Below, piece after piece: positions 8,491 through 18,800 of a stretch of 64,000 bases of DNA. The stretch's first letter is position 1. Each line of letters begins with the position of its first letter. The DNA is from Paenirhizobium naphthalenivorans (GTDB taxonomy: Bacteria; Pseudomonadota; Alphaproteobacteria; Rhizobiales; Rhizobiaceae). Made by a program: the position numbers and the translations under genes. Below the pieces are notes generated by a model, which saw only the letters and a program-made list of their open reading frames with translations, did not search any database and was not told the origin of the DNA. The stretch covers positions 1 to 64,000 of the forward strand of contig NZ_BJZP01000011.1 in assembly GCF_007992095.1 (NCBI RefSeq), read 5' to 3'.

Positions 8491-9105
8491 TCATCCTCGT
8501 ATCCGGCGAACCTGGCTCTCCGGGCTCAACAGGTCATAATCGAGATCGACCTCCAGGAACCCTTGAAGGATCAGCGACGCCAGTGTTGGCATCGGCCGGC
8601 CTTCCTGGATCACCGACAGGCATTCCGCGATGGTGAGCGACCCCATTTCCTCAAGGCCGGCCAGCAGACGAATCCTGTCGCCGAGCGCCGGCCGGTAGAA
8701 CCCGTATCGGAGAAGATCCTTCGCGTTCCGGAGACGGACGCTTTCGGCGAAGTCGATCATGGCCACGGATCGGTATCGATGACCCATGGATTTAATCTCG
8801 GCGGATAGCCAGATCGGCGGCATCGGCTCCTCCTGCCCGACATCGATCAGGAAGGATCCGCCCTCTGTAAGGACCATGAAATCGAGCTGGTACTCGTCGT
8901 CTCCGTTCCGGAGTAGCGGCGGCGCCGTACTCCATCGGGCGACGTCGGGGTCGAGATCCAACAGGCAGGCGAAGTCCCTCGCCTGCTGGGATCGGAATTG
9001 CGCACGGCCATCGCACTTGATGGTCGCCATCGGTGTGTAAATTGGAGAAGGCGTGACCTTGTGCGGGACGGCATCGTCCCTTCGGTCATCTGAGACTACC
9101 TTCAT
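8491..9105 (-). CDS. TnsA-like (PD-(D/E)XK fold) protein
   Basis: 204 residues from the ATG at 9105, which has GAGGG six bases upstream; an upstream in-frame TTG at 9150 lacks this. The sequence has QFRSQQARDFACLLDLDPD, then APPLL, then YQLDFMV and SFLIDVGQEE. This is the order of TnsA N-terminal nuclease domains (E/Q helix, D-F strand, E/D-x-K strand). The usual catalytic EVK is replaced by IDVGQEE, so activity may be altered or lost. A later segment, RNAKDLLRYGFYRP, matches the family's NAKLL.RYR block. It is the first gene of a two-gene operon with the AAA+/M41 protease. No TnsB, TnsC or TniQ is seen nearby, so it is not part of an evident Tn7-type transposon. Confidence 0.6.
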   Translation of the reverse strand: MKVVSDDRRDDAVPHKVTPSPIYTPMATIKCDGRAQFRSQQARDFACLLDLDPDVARWSTAPPLLRNGDDEYQLDFMVLTEGGSFLIDVGQEEPMPPIWLSAEIKSMGHRYRSVAMIDFAESVRLRNAKDLLRYGFYRPALGDRIRLLAGLEEMGSLTIAECLSVIQEGRPMPTLASLILQGFLEVDLDYDLLSPESQVRRIRG

Positions 9106-9322
9106 GGCATCCCTCGAAAACGAAACGCAGAACAGGGCGACACCGGACAAAGCCGGAGTGCGTCAGCGTATTCGTAGCGAGTGGTGCGCGAAGGTGCTCA
9201 TGGACGGGAACGAATACAGAACATGCGGGAGGGCGTCAAGACCCATTTGCGGCGGCTGGGCTGGGTCCCGGCGGCCAACGGTTAATGCATGCCACTGGGT
9301 ATCGGCCGGTAGCATCTACCTG

Positions 9323-9425
9323 CAACATCAATATGTTGAGATTTGCGGCATTTCAACTTGCGGAATGATTTCAACTAAAGGTAATCATTGTTGTATCAGG
9401 TTCCGATGCAACGGAGGGGGAAAAG
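9323..9425 (+). promoter_or_regulatory. druH leader: palindrome, spaced repeats and ribosome-binding site
   Basis: An inverted repeat CAACAT/ATGTTG lies at 9323-9338, and two direct copies of ATTTCAACT lie at 9350-9358 and 9368-9376, 18 bases apart. GGAGGGGG at 9413-9420 sets the TTG start at 9426. The repeats are operator-like; no regulator is identified. Confidence 0.35.
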
Positions 9426-12400
9426 TTGCGTCTGAAAGAGCTTTCCGATCACGATCTGCGCATCGAGTTCAATCGCAGCCGCGATAACATGGTTCGTCTC
9501 GAGGAAATCAGCGGAGTGCTGAAGCCTCGAAAATCAGATGAGGCGATCGAACTCCACATGGAGGTTCTTGGCCTGCTCCGACGTTTGAGGAAATCGACGG
9601 GTGTCACCCAGAAAACGCCGACTAGGCATTGGAATGCCGCATTCCTCCTAAAGCGCGGTCTTCACTCTCCAGATGGACGTCCGCTGCATCAGTATCGGAT
9701 GACAGATCAGGAGTATGTAGAGCTCAGGCAGAGCTTGCGCTTGTCTACCGCGAGGTTGTTGCAGGAGGATGGTCCTGCGGCGAGCATGTTTGTGGCCTTC
9801 TGTGCGGAGTGGTTCCGACGCGAGGCAACAACGCTGTTCCTGAAATGGGACGCGGTTGCCGCTGAAGTTCTTCGCGATATCCCGGACCACACCAAACGAA
9901 ATCTGACGAGTATTGGAGTCGGCTACTGGAAGCGTCGGCTGATCAGATCGGAATCGAGTCGAGAATTCCTTCTCACGCTCGCACTTGAGGGCGGGATTTC
10001 GGCGCACCTCCTGGCAGATGGTGGATCGACTTGGCTTGCCGACTACCTGCGAACCATCATGCGGTTTGCCCTTACAGGCGTGGATCGTGAGCACATCCAT
10101 GGATTTGCTCACGACATGTCGTGGAAGGTGCCCACTTCATATCGGCAGGAAGGATTAGTCGACCTCTGTTGCGAACTTATCGTCGAACTCGTGAAATGGC
10201 GTAAAGCACTTGATCAAGCGCCGTCGAACATCGATCCGGTACGATATCTTGATGCGCACAATCCGGACTGGAAAGAAAGCCTTCCGATCTACATGTCTGC
10301 CGAGCACGACGAGATCGCGCGGAAGCTGTTGGGCGGCCTGCTCAACGAGAAGGTTGGCGCGATCTCCGGATCAGGCATCGGCGCTGAACGTTACCTCTGC
10401 TTCAATGGAGAGAGGTGGCAGCCGGCCCTCCTTTTGAACGCTGAAGGTGAAGTACCAGCTAGCCGTCTGGCGGAAATCCCGCTGAATGGTCGGTGGAAAG
10501 CGAGTCCTTCGGGATCCCTTGCGAACTTTCTTCCGAGCCAGATCGCGCTGTTTGAGCCTCCAGTTGAGGGGGCGCACGCGTGGCGGGTTCGTCCGCTGGT
10601 ATCGCTGGGAAAGCTGATTGTCGGCTTTCCATTAAGTGAAAGTGTGACGGCGAACCTTACTTGTGGATCGGAGGCCATCTCCGTTGTCTGGCCCAAAGGC
10701 GCGCCCGTCACCTCACAAATTGCAACATTCATTCCGGACGAGGGATCGGATCCGGCACTGCCTCGGAAGATGAGGCTTGCAAAGACCGGATCCGCAAGTC
10801 TGCCCCCTCCTCTCGTCTACGTTCTGGTGCCAACCGACTGGAAGGCGACGGCGGCGGACGGGACGACCCTTGGTCAAACTTGGTCCGTCGACAATTTCCG
10901 CACACTTCACGCCGTCTCCGGCACCGTCTATTTCGCGAAACCCGGCGCTTCGACCGGAGAGCGATACCGTGTCGAGGCCGGGAAAGATGAACGGCAGGAA
11001 AGCCTGGAAATACTGTCGTCGGCGTCGGCTACGATCCATACGGACGACGAGTTCGAGCTCTGCGAAGGATCGGTCAGTTTCAAGATCGCTTTGCCCGTCG
11101 GGTCGCGTCAGCCAAGACGAGGTGAACTCCAGTATCGGCGACTTGGAGAAGTGTGGAGGCCGGTTCTTGATGGGAGAATATCCGAGCATGGGCTTTTCGA
11201 TGTCTCTTGGCGAGATCCGGTCGCCGACATCCAACTGGAACGACGACGTATAGCCGTCCTACCCAATGGAGCCAGGATCCAAGGTCGGATGACAGGTGCC
11301 ACCGAGGGTGTGATTACCTGTGAATCCCTGCCCGACTGGAACGTCGAGCTTCCCGACGACATGAACCTGATCGAACAATCCGGCGAGGGATTGAAGTTCT
11401 CTTTCGTTGGGAAGCCTCGCTACAAGGTCGCAGTCAGGTTGCGGACATGCGGCGGTCAATACTTCTCGGCCACCGTTCCGCTTAGAGGCCGAGAGGCATC
11501 TATCATCCTCAGCGACGGGAAGGTTGCCTCGGCCGGGCAAGAGATCGATATCACCGCACTACGCGGTGCGATCGCGGTGTCCCCGCACACGACGACGCTG
11601 ACGGTTGCTCCTCGGATCTCGAAATCGAATTCGCTGCAGTTCAAGTTTGCTGACGAATTTCCTTTGTCGGCTCTGAAGAGAGTAATGGAGGAGTTCATTG
11701 CACAAATCGGGGATCAGGATGCCGTCTTGGAACTCGATTTCCTCGGTGACTCCCGAAAGCCGATCTGCCTGAAGCAATATCGCTACCCTCGGCCAAGGAT
11801 GCTCGATGGCGCTGTGGTGTTCTCCTCCGAATTCACCGAACAGCCCGTCGCGCGAATGATCATGAGCCCTGAAAGAGAGCATCTCCTCAGGGCTACGGCA
11901 GACGGCGCGTACGAGCTCCCGGACTGGTGTCGGGGGCCTTGCCTTGTATACCTGCGCGATGGTCCAGATGTCGTATCCCGTCCATTGCTCGTGCACTTGC
12001 AACTGGAGAAAGCTCCGAGAACACCATTGCAGTCCGCTCTCGCACAGCAGGAATACGCAAGGCTTCGGTCCGAGTTGCAGATGGCCGTCGATCTCCTGAT
12101 GGAAGGACAGCTCCCCAACGAAGATGTCAGGTTTCTGGTGGGACTCGTAGGCTCACTGAACGGTCTTCCGGCATCGGCATTCGAGGTGCTGAAACAGATC
12201 GCTCTCCAGCCTCGTGCCCTGGTCCGCTTGCTTTTGTCTGCGGCGACCGACGGTGAACGCCAAGCGATCTGGAATCTGCAGGAACAACTACCGTTCCTTT
12301 GGCTAACCATTCCTTCCAGCGCATGGGAGGAAGCCTTCGTCGCAACGCGTGATGCGCTCGAAGCTGCTCTTTCGATACTTCCCGAAGAGATGCGACAGAA

Positions 12401-12827
12401 CCTGCTTATCGAACAACTCAAATCGATGCGTGCCAGCGTCCTTGCGCTGGAACCGGGATTGGATCGAATGTTCGTGAAATTCGGCTTTCCGGAAACGGCA
12501 ATGCCTACGCTCGAGGATGTCCTGCAGAATTTCATGCGGGAACAGAGGATGTTCGACGACGACACGGTGATATCGGCCAAGCGGAGAGATCCAGTTCTCG
12601 AGCAGGTCCTGTCTGCAGGAATAAGACTGCCTACCATATTCCATAACTTCAGTGTCGAGGACTTCGACGGGGTCGTAGCTCCTGTTGCATTGGCGGCCGC
12701 GTCTCGAGGGATGCTGACGATCACCCCTTCCAGCGACATCCTGCTGCGAAAAGCTCTTCGCGAGCACAGCAGATACGTTTCATTTGCATACGCACACGTC
12801 GTGCGCCATTTCGAGGTCACAAATTGA
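9426..12827 (+). CDS. druH: Druantia type III protein DruH (STY4851-like family)
   Basis: 1133 residues, starting at TTG 9426 with a strong GGAGGGGG five bases upstream. The large protein has no recognisable catalytic motif, signal peptide or membrane segment. Its length and its position directly before a 2000-residue DUF1998 helicase are those of DruH, the only other component of type III Druantia anti-phage systems. The downstream gene overlaps by four bases (TTGA). Type I and II Druantia carry other small genes (druA-D or druM/F/G), which are absent here. The identification therefore rests mainly on architecture and on the helicase partner. The biochemical role of DruH is not established. 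Confidence 0.8.
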   Translation: MRLKELSDHDLRIEFNRSRDNMVRLEEISGVLKPRKSDEAIELHMEVLGLLRRLRKSTGVTQKTPTRHWNAAFLLKRGLHSPDGRPLHQYRMTDQEYVELRQSLRLSTARLLQEDGPAASMFVAFCAEWFRREATTLFLKWDAVAAEVLRDIPDHTKRNLTSIGVGYWKRRLIRSESSREFLLTLALEGGISAHLLADGGSTWLADYLRTIMRFALTGVDREHIHGFAHDMSWKVPTSYRQEGLVDLCCELIVELVKWRKALDQAPSNIDPVRYLDAHNPDWKESLPIYMSAEHDEIARKLLGGLLNEKVGAISGSGIGAERYLCFNGERWQPALLLNAEGEVPASRLAEIPLNGRWKASPSGSLANFLPSQIALFEPPVEGAHAWRVRPLVSLGKLIVGFPLSESVTANLTCGSEAISVVWPKGAPVTSQIATFIPDEGSDPALPRKMRLAKTGSASLPPPLVYVLVPTDWKATAADGTTLGQTWSVDNFRTLHAVSGTVYFAKPGASTGERYRVEAGKDERQESLEILSSASATIHTDDEFELCEGSVSFKIALPVGSRQPRRGELQYRRLGEVWRPVLDGRISEHGLFDVSWRDPVADIQLERRRIAVLPNGARIQGRMTGATEGVITCESLPDWNVELPDDMNLIEQSGEGLKFSFVGKPRYKVAVRLRTCGGQYFSATVPLRGREASIILSDGKVASAGQEIDITALRGAIAVSPHTTTLTVAPRISKSNSLQFKFADEFPLSALKRVMEEFIAQIGDQDAVLELDFLGDSRKPICLKQYRYPRPRMLDGAVVFSSEFTEQPVARMIMSPEREHLLRATADGAYELPDWCRGPCLVYLRDGPDVVSRPLLVHLQLEKAPRTPLQSALAQQEYARLRSELQMAVDLLMEGQLPNEDVRFLVGLVGSLNGLPASAFEVLKQIALQPRALVRLLLSAATDGERQAIWNLQEQLPFLWLTIPSSAWEEAFVATRDALEAALSILPEEMRQNLLIEQLKSMRASVLALEPGLDRMFVKFGFPETAMPTLEDVLQNFMREQRMFDDDTVISAKRRDPVLEQVLSAGIRLPTIFHNFSVEDFDGVVAPVALAAASRGMLTITPSSDILLRKALREHSRYVSFAYAHVVRHFEVTN

Positions 12828-15800
12828 AGCCGTTTGCCACTCTCTCCGAGATCCGTCGTCGATCCGCCGAAGCAATCATCTCCCAGTCCGGCATTCGAGA
12901 CACGCATCTGGTCGATCATCTTCGGCGGGTTTTCAATGCTGAAACTGCCGCCGCCGGCGGATTGCTTCAGCAGCCGATAATCGAGGGTGCACATCCATTC
13001 ATCCCGGCCGCGGTCAACATGGCTCGCGTCCCTTCGAAAGTTCTGCACCCTCGATTTGTCGAGGTGATAGATGGGCTCGCTGAAGGCAGCGATTATCGGT
13101 TTCCGAAGACCAGACGTCCGTTCAGACACCAGTTGGAAGCTTGGGAACACCTCTCGAAGCAAGGCGCCCCGCAGTCGGTCCTTGTTACATCTGGCACAGG
13201 CTCCGGAAAGACGGAATGCTTCCTCTTCCCAATCCTAAGTGACCTCGTATCGCAGGCAACCAGCAGCAATGGAAAGATCGAGGGGGTGCAGGCGATAATG
13301 CTGTACCCCCTAAACGCCCTGATCGAGAGCCAGCGCGAACGGTTGTCGGCATGGACTCGGCCATTCGGTGGAAGCATTCGATATTGCCTATACAATGGTG
13401 ACCTGCCGAACTCGCAGCCAGAAAGCCTGAAGCGCGTCACTCCAGAACAGCAGATCGATCGAGAGCAGCTCCGATCAAGCCCGCCGCCGATCCTCGTGAC
13501 GAACGTGACGATGCTCGAGTACATGCTCGCGAGGGCCGAGGATCAGCCGATCATTGAAAAATCCAAGGGCCAGCTCAAGTGGATTGTCCTGGACGAAGCG
13601 CATTCACTGGTCGGTGCCGCAGCGGCGGAGATAGCCCTGCTTCTTCGTCGAGTCCTTCTGGCATTCGACTGCAAGCCCGAGGAGGTACATTTCGTCGCTA
13701 CGTCCGCGACCATCGGATCGGGAGACGACATCCAGAACCAGTTGAAACGATTCCTCGCGGATGTCGCCGGGATTGCCGACGCGAATGTGCATGTGGTCGA
13801 GGGCGAGAGGCAGCTTCCGGTTCGACCCGCCTCTCGGGCAAGGCTACCAAGTTCTGACAGACTTGAGAAAATGGACGGCGGTGAGCTGTTCAATGCTCTC
13901 GCATCGGACGACACAGCGTGGGATTTCGTCGCGAACAAGCTGTTTGTTCGCCCTCAAACATTGTCGGAAATGGAAAACGTCGCGAGGCGGCTGGGACTCG
14001 ATGCTGAACGTTTCATGAGCCTTCTGGCGAATGCGAAGCGGACCAATCCGGAAACTGATGAGCCTGAAAACCTTGCGCCGATGAGGATTCATGGATTCGA
14101 GCGTGCCGTTCCGGGCCTATGGAGCTGCGTCAATCCCAACTGCAAAAGCGCACCAGCAGGCTGGGGATTCGGAGAAATCTTCATCGACCCGAGGGATGCG
14201 TGCCCGACATGCTCCGCGCCCGTGCTTGAGATCATAAGTTGCCAGGAATGCGGCGAGGTAGTCCTTGAAGCGCACGACGATGCAGCAAACGACAGGATTC
14301 AGTCGACGCGTCGCGGCATCGACTCAGATGAATTCGAGTTCGAAGCTCTTCGTGACCAGGACGACCCCGAAACAGATGACGAAACTCAGGGCGAGGAGAC
14401 GGTCGGCGTAGCCTATCCTGAGGTCCGTAGAACAATCCTTCTGCGGCCTGAAGGGGCAGCGGGATTTCGACCTCTGCACCTCTCGACCGAGGGATGGCAG
14501 ACTAGACCAGCCAAGGACGCTGACACCGTGACGGTGTCGTATGAAGAGAAGGCTGATTTCTGCCCCTGCTGCGGTAAGACCTCTACCCGAGGTGTTGATA
14601 GCCTGCTCAGGCCTGCCCGCTTCGGAGCGCCGTTCATGATTGCCAACGCGGCTCCAATCCTTCTGGAGGGTGTGGATCCTGGTCGGGTGGATATCTCGGT
14701 CCCATCACAGGGGCGTCGACTTCTATCCTTCACCGATAGTCGTCAAGGTACTGCGCGGATGTCGGCGAAGATGCAGGCAGAAGCCGAGCGAAACTTCGTC
14801 CGTTCATTTGTCTACCATACCGTTCAGCATTCGATATCTACAGCTACCCAGGTTGATACCACGGCGCTCAAGGAGGAGATTGCAGGGCTGGAAGCAGTTC
14901 TGGCTGCCACGCCGATCGTCGCGGTACAGAACATTCTCGAATCCAAGCGACGTGAGCTTGCCGATGCTGGTGCCGAGCGTCTGGAGGGGATTGCGTGGAA
15001 CGAGATGGTCAGCCGCCTCAGTGAAAGAAGCGAGGTTGATCGGTGGCTGAAGGAGGTGTGGGCACCTAGAGATCCGCGTCTATTTAGTGGCAGTGTGGAA
15101 CTCGCGGAATTCCTGCTTCTCCGGGAACTCGCAAGACGTCCGCGAAAAGCTCTGTCCCTTGAGACCCTTGGAATGGCGCGCTTACGCTTCCCGGTGATCG
15201 ATGGTCAGCAGGCGCTGCCCACCCCATTCGCACGGCGAGGGAAAACCATCCATGACTGGCGGGCTTTCCTTTACGCGATCACCACGTTCTTTATGCGAGG
15301 TAACGCAGCGGTTTCGGTTCATGGCGATTTGATGCATTGGATCACGCCCCGAGCCAAGACCAAGGGAATCCTGAGCCCCGGTGCAAAAACGCTTGGGGAT
15401 CGCCGTAAGTTGGCATGGCCGGGTGTACCACGAAATCTGGCCATGCTCTCAACGCCGCAAGCGTTGCTGGTGAGCGGGCTTGGGCTTGATATCACGCTTG
15501 CCGATCACCGGGCTGACATCGAAGAATGCTTCGACAGGGCTTGGCACAACCTCCTGCCCTTGTTCAGCGATGACCCGGATAAACGTGCGCTGGACCTGCG
15601 GAAATCCTTCATCGCTCCTGTTACTGATGGATTCCTATGCCACACGACGCGCAGGGTTCTCGATTTCGCTCCGTTTGGCACCAGTCCTTTCGCACAGGGC
15701 ACACAACGGTCAAAACCCAGTCCCGCCGAACCCGTCCAACTGCCGCGGCATCCGAAACCCCTTCTGGGCGAGGCAGATCCCGCGGCGGCCCGGGCAGAAA

Positions 15801-18800
15801 TTGGTCATTGGCTTGAAGAAGCCGAAGCTGTCACGCGCCTTCGAGCATCCGGAGCCTGGAACAATATCTCGGACCGTGTCGCGCTCTTCGCGGAATATGC
15901 ACGATCCGCCGAACACTCAGCTCAACAGGACAGCGCCCTTCTGCGCACGTACGAGCAGAAGTTCAAAGATGGTGAGGTCAACATCCTGAACTGCTCGACG
16001 ACCATGGAGATGGGCGTCGATATCGGTTCCGTCTCCACAGTCATGATGACGAACGTGCCACCTTCCGTAGCAAGCTATAAGCAACGGGTCGGTCGTGCCG
16101 GTCGACGTGGTCAGGCTTTCTCTCTGGCCTTTACCTTCTGCCGTGATCGTCCCTTGGACAGGGAAGCCTTCGTTTCCCCGATCAGCTACCTCAATCGATC
16201 ACTCGCCGCACCTCGGGTGGCCCTGAGCAGCCGCCCGATCGTTCAGCGGCATGTAAATGCTTTCCTGCTTCGGCGGTTCATGGTGGGTCGCGGCGGGGAC
16301 CCGATCCGGATGACCATCGGTGCATTTCTAGGTGTGCCGGCCGCTGTGGGCGAGCGGCGCTTACTGCTGGAGCAGCGTCCGATCGCGCATTTCAAGGAAT
16401 GGCTGCAGGCACCTACGACGGCAGCGGTCGTCGAGACCGAACTGGAACGTCTGGTCAGACATTCGGTGCTTGAAGGCGAGAAGGTGATGATCGACGCCTG
16501 CCTTCAGGCGGTCACGGATCTTGAGGAGTTGTTCCAGAGTGAATGGGACGGTCTCCAGGCTCTTGCCAAGGATGAAGGCGTTAAGGGTGCTGGTCGCAGC
16601 AGAATGGGCATGGAGCTTCAGAGGCTCTGCGACGAATTCCTGCTCAGTGCACTTGCTGATCGTGGTTTCCTTCCTGGTCACGGCTTCCCGACCGGGGTGG
16701 TGACGTTTCTTCCCCATCGCTCAAAATCGGATCAGCCGACGGATGGTCGGCGTGCAACTAGATTGTCCGGTCCTCAAAGGTCACTTGATCTGGCGATTAG
16801 GGATTATGCGCCAGGATCGGAGATCGTTCTCGATGGACTGGTGCACAAATCCGCCGGTGTCCTGCTGAACTGGAAGCGACCAGCCACAGAGGAGAACATT
16901 CGAGATGTTCAGAGCCTGAAATTCCACTGGAATTGCAGACGATGCGGAACGAGCGATTCCAGTCGGACAAGACTGACTGCATGTTCAGCATGTGCAGGGC
17001 CAGTGACTAGCACACAATACCTGCGTCCGGCCGGTTTCTCAGTTGATGTTCGAGACAAGGTCCACGCGGAAACCGACATGATCTCCTACGTGGCTCCCGA
17101 AGAGCCGAGTGTGTCGGTGAGAGGTGCTCCCTGGGTCTCTCTTCCTATCCCGGAGCTGGGTCGTTTCCGGAGCACAAGAGAGGGAGCTGTATACTACAGC
17201 AATAGAGGTTCATCCAAGAACGGCTATGCTCTTTGCCTCCATTGCGGGAGGGCCGCACCCGATCACCCGATGCTAGACACCGGCGATGTCGACCAAACCA
17301 CGCCATCCCCCCTCGCAGCACACGCGCCCCTGCGATGGAAGAAGGACGAGAGCGCTCTCGTGTGCGAGGGCAACAGCAATGCCTGGTCAGTCCGCAGGAA
17401 CTTGGAACTGGGCTATGAGATCACGACCGATGTGTTCGAGATCCAGCCTTCAGCTCCTTTGAGCAAGGCGGCTGCCACCGCACTGGCGATAGCGATCCGT
17501 GAGGGTACCGCTCGCGTCCTTGGCATCGAGGCCGACGAGATGGGCTTCGCAACTAAAACTTCCGAAGGCTTCCTTGGTGGGCGGGCGGCATCTTTGTTGG
17601 TGTTCGACAAGGCAGCAGGTGGCGCAGGTTTCGCGGCCTCAATTCCCGGACATCTTTCGAGGGTCCTTTTTGAAGCCACCGAGGTCCTAGACTGCGCCAA
17701 TGCTGGTTGCACAAGCGGATGCGCAGCTTGTGTTCTGGTCCGCGACGCCCCTTTCGAACCAGGTTCGCTCGATAGGATCAGCGCGCTCCGCTTCGTACGG
17801 AATCATCTCTCATTCGACTTGGAATTGAGCCAGGAGGATAGGATTTCGAAAGACTCGACGATCTCGACCTCCGTTCTCGACGAGGTCGAACGTGCGCTGA
17901 GGGAGGGCCAGAAGCCTAGCTTGCAGGTCTATCTGCCTGCAGAAACTGATGCCGGCGAGTTGGCGGCATGGCCACTCATCTCGGTACTGGATAGATGGCG
18001 CCTCCATGGCCACGCCATTGGATTTGTGGTGTCCGAAGAGTTCATGAAGGCCAGCGACACCGCCGGTCGGCTTGCCCTCTACGATCTGGGCAAGAGGTTT
18101 GCCACGAGTGCCACGCCGTTCCCTCTCTTTGTGGGGCCGATTCCTGCCGCTGGCAACGGCAGCAAGATAGGAGTTGCAGTGAGCAGCAATGGTATCAGCA
18201 TGGTCTGGGCTTCCAGGGACGACAGACCATGGCTTCCGGGGGATATGTGGGGTGCGCCAGTGGAACGACCGATCGTCAGGGGGGCGTTCGAACTTTCTCG
18301 TGACATCACACCACTGGATGAAACGGCACTCCTTCCGTCACCGGGTTCGAAGTACGAGACCATCACGAACGAACTCGACCGTCCCGCATCCTTGTTCGGT
18401 ACCGCGATGGCGAACAGGATTCGCAGCCTGGTTGCCCAGCTCGGCGTCCCGAAAGGGCAGAAAGTAACATCCATCAGGTATAGTGATCAGTATGTGCGGT
18501 CGCCACTGGTGGCGAAGCTGTTCATCGATACCGTGGCTGATTTGGTGAAAGGATCAGCTCCGACGATCGAGCTGCTTACCTCGCCTCCCACTCCTCGTAA
18601 CAACATGCAGTATCGGGTTTTCGATGACTGGCGGGACGGCCCGGAAGCGGAGCAGTCAATTCGCGCCTACGCTCAGGAGAAAGGACTGACCATGGCTGTT
18701 CAGTTCGCCCAGATCCCACATGGAAGGTACATGGATGTCATATTCGAGGGCGGCCTCACGGTGACTCTGGTCTTTGACCAAGGTTTTGGCGCGTGGCGAA

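Noticed and set aside
11783-13162. 459-codon minus-strand frame across the druH/druE junction
   Set aside because: Ser/Arg-rich antisense frame without ribosome-binding site; both plus-strand genes are well supported.
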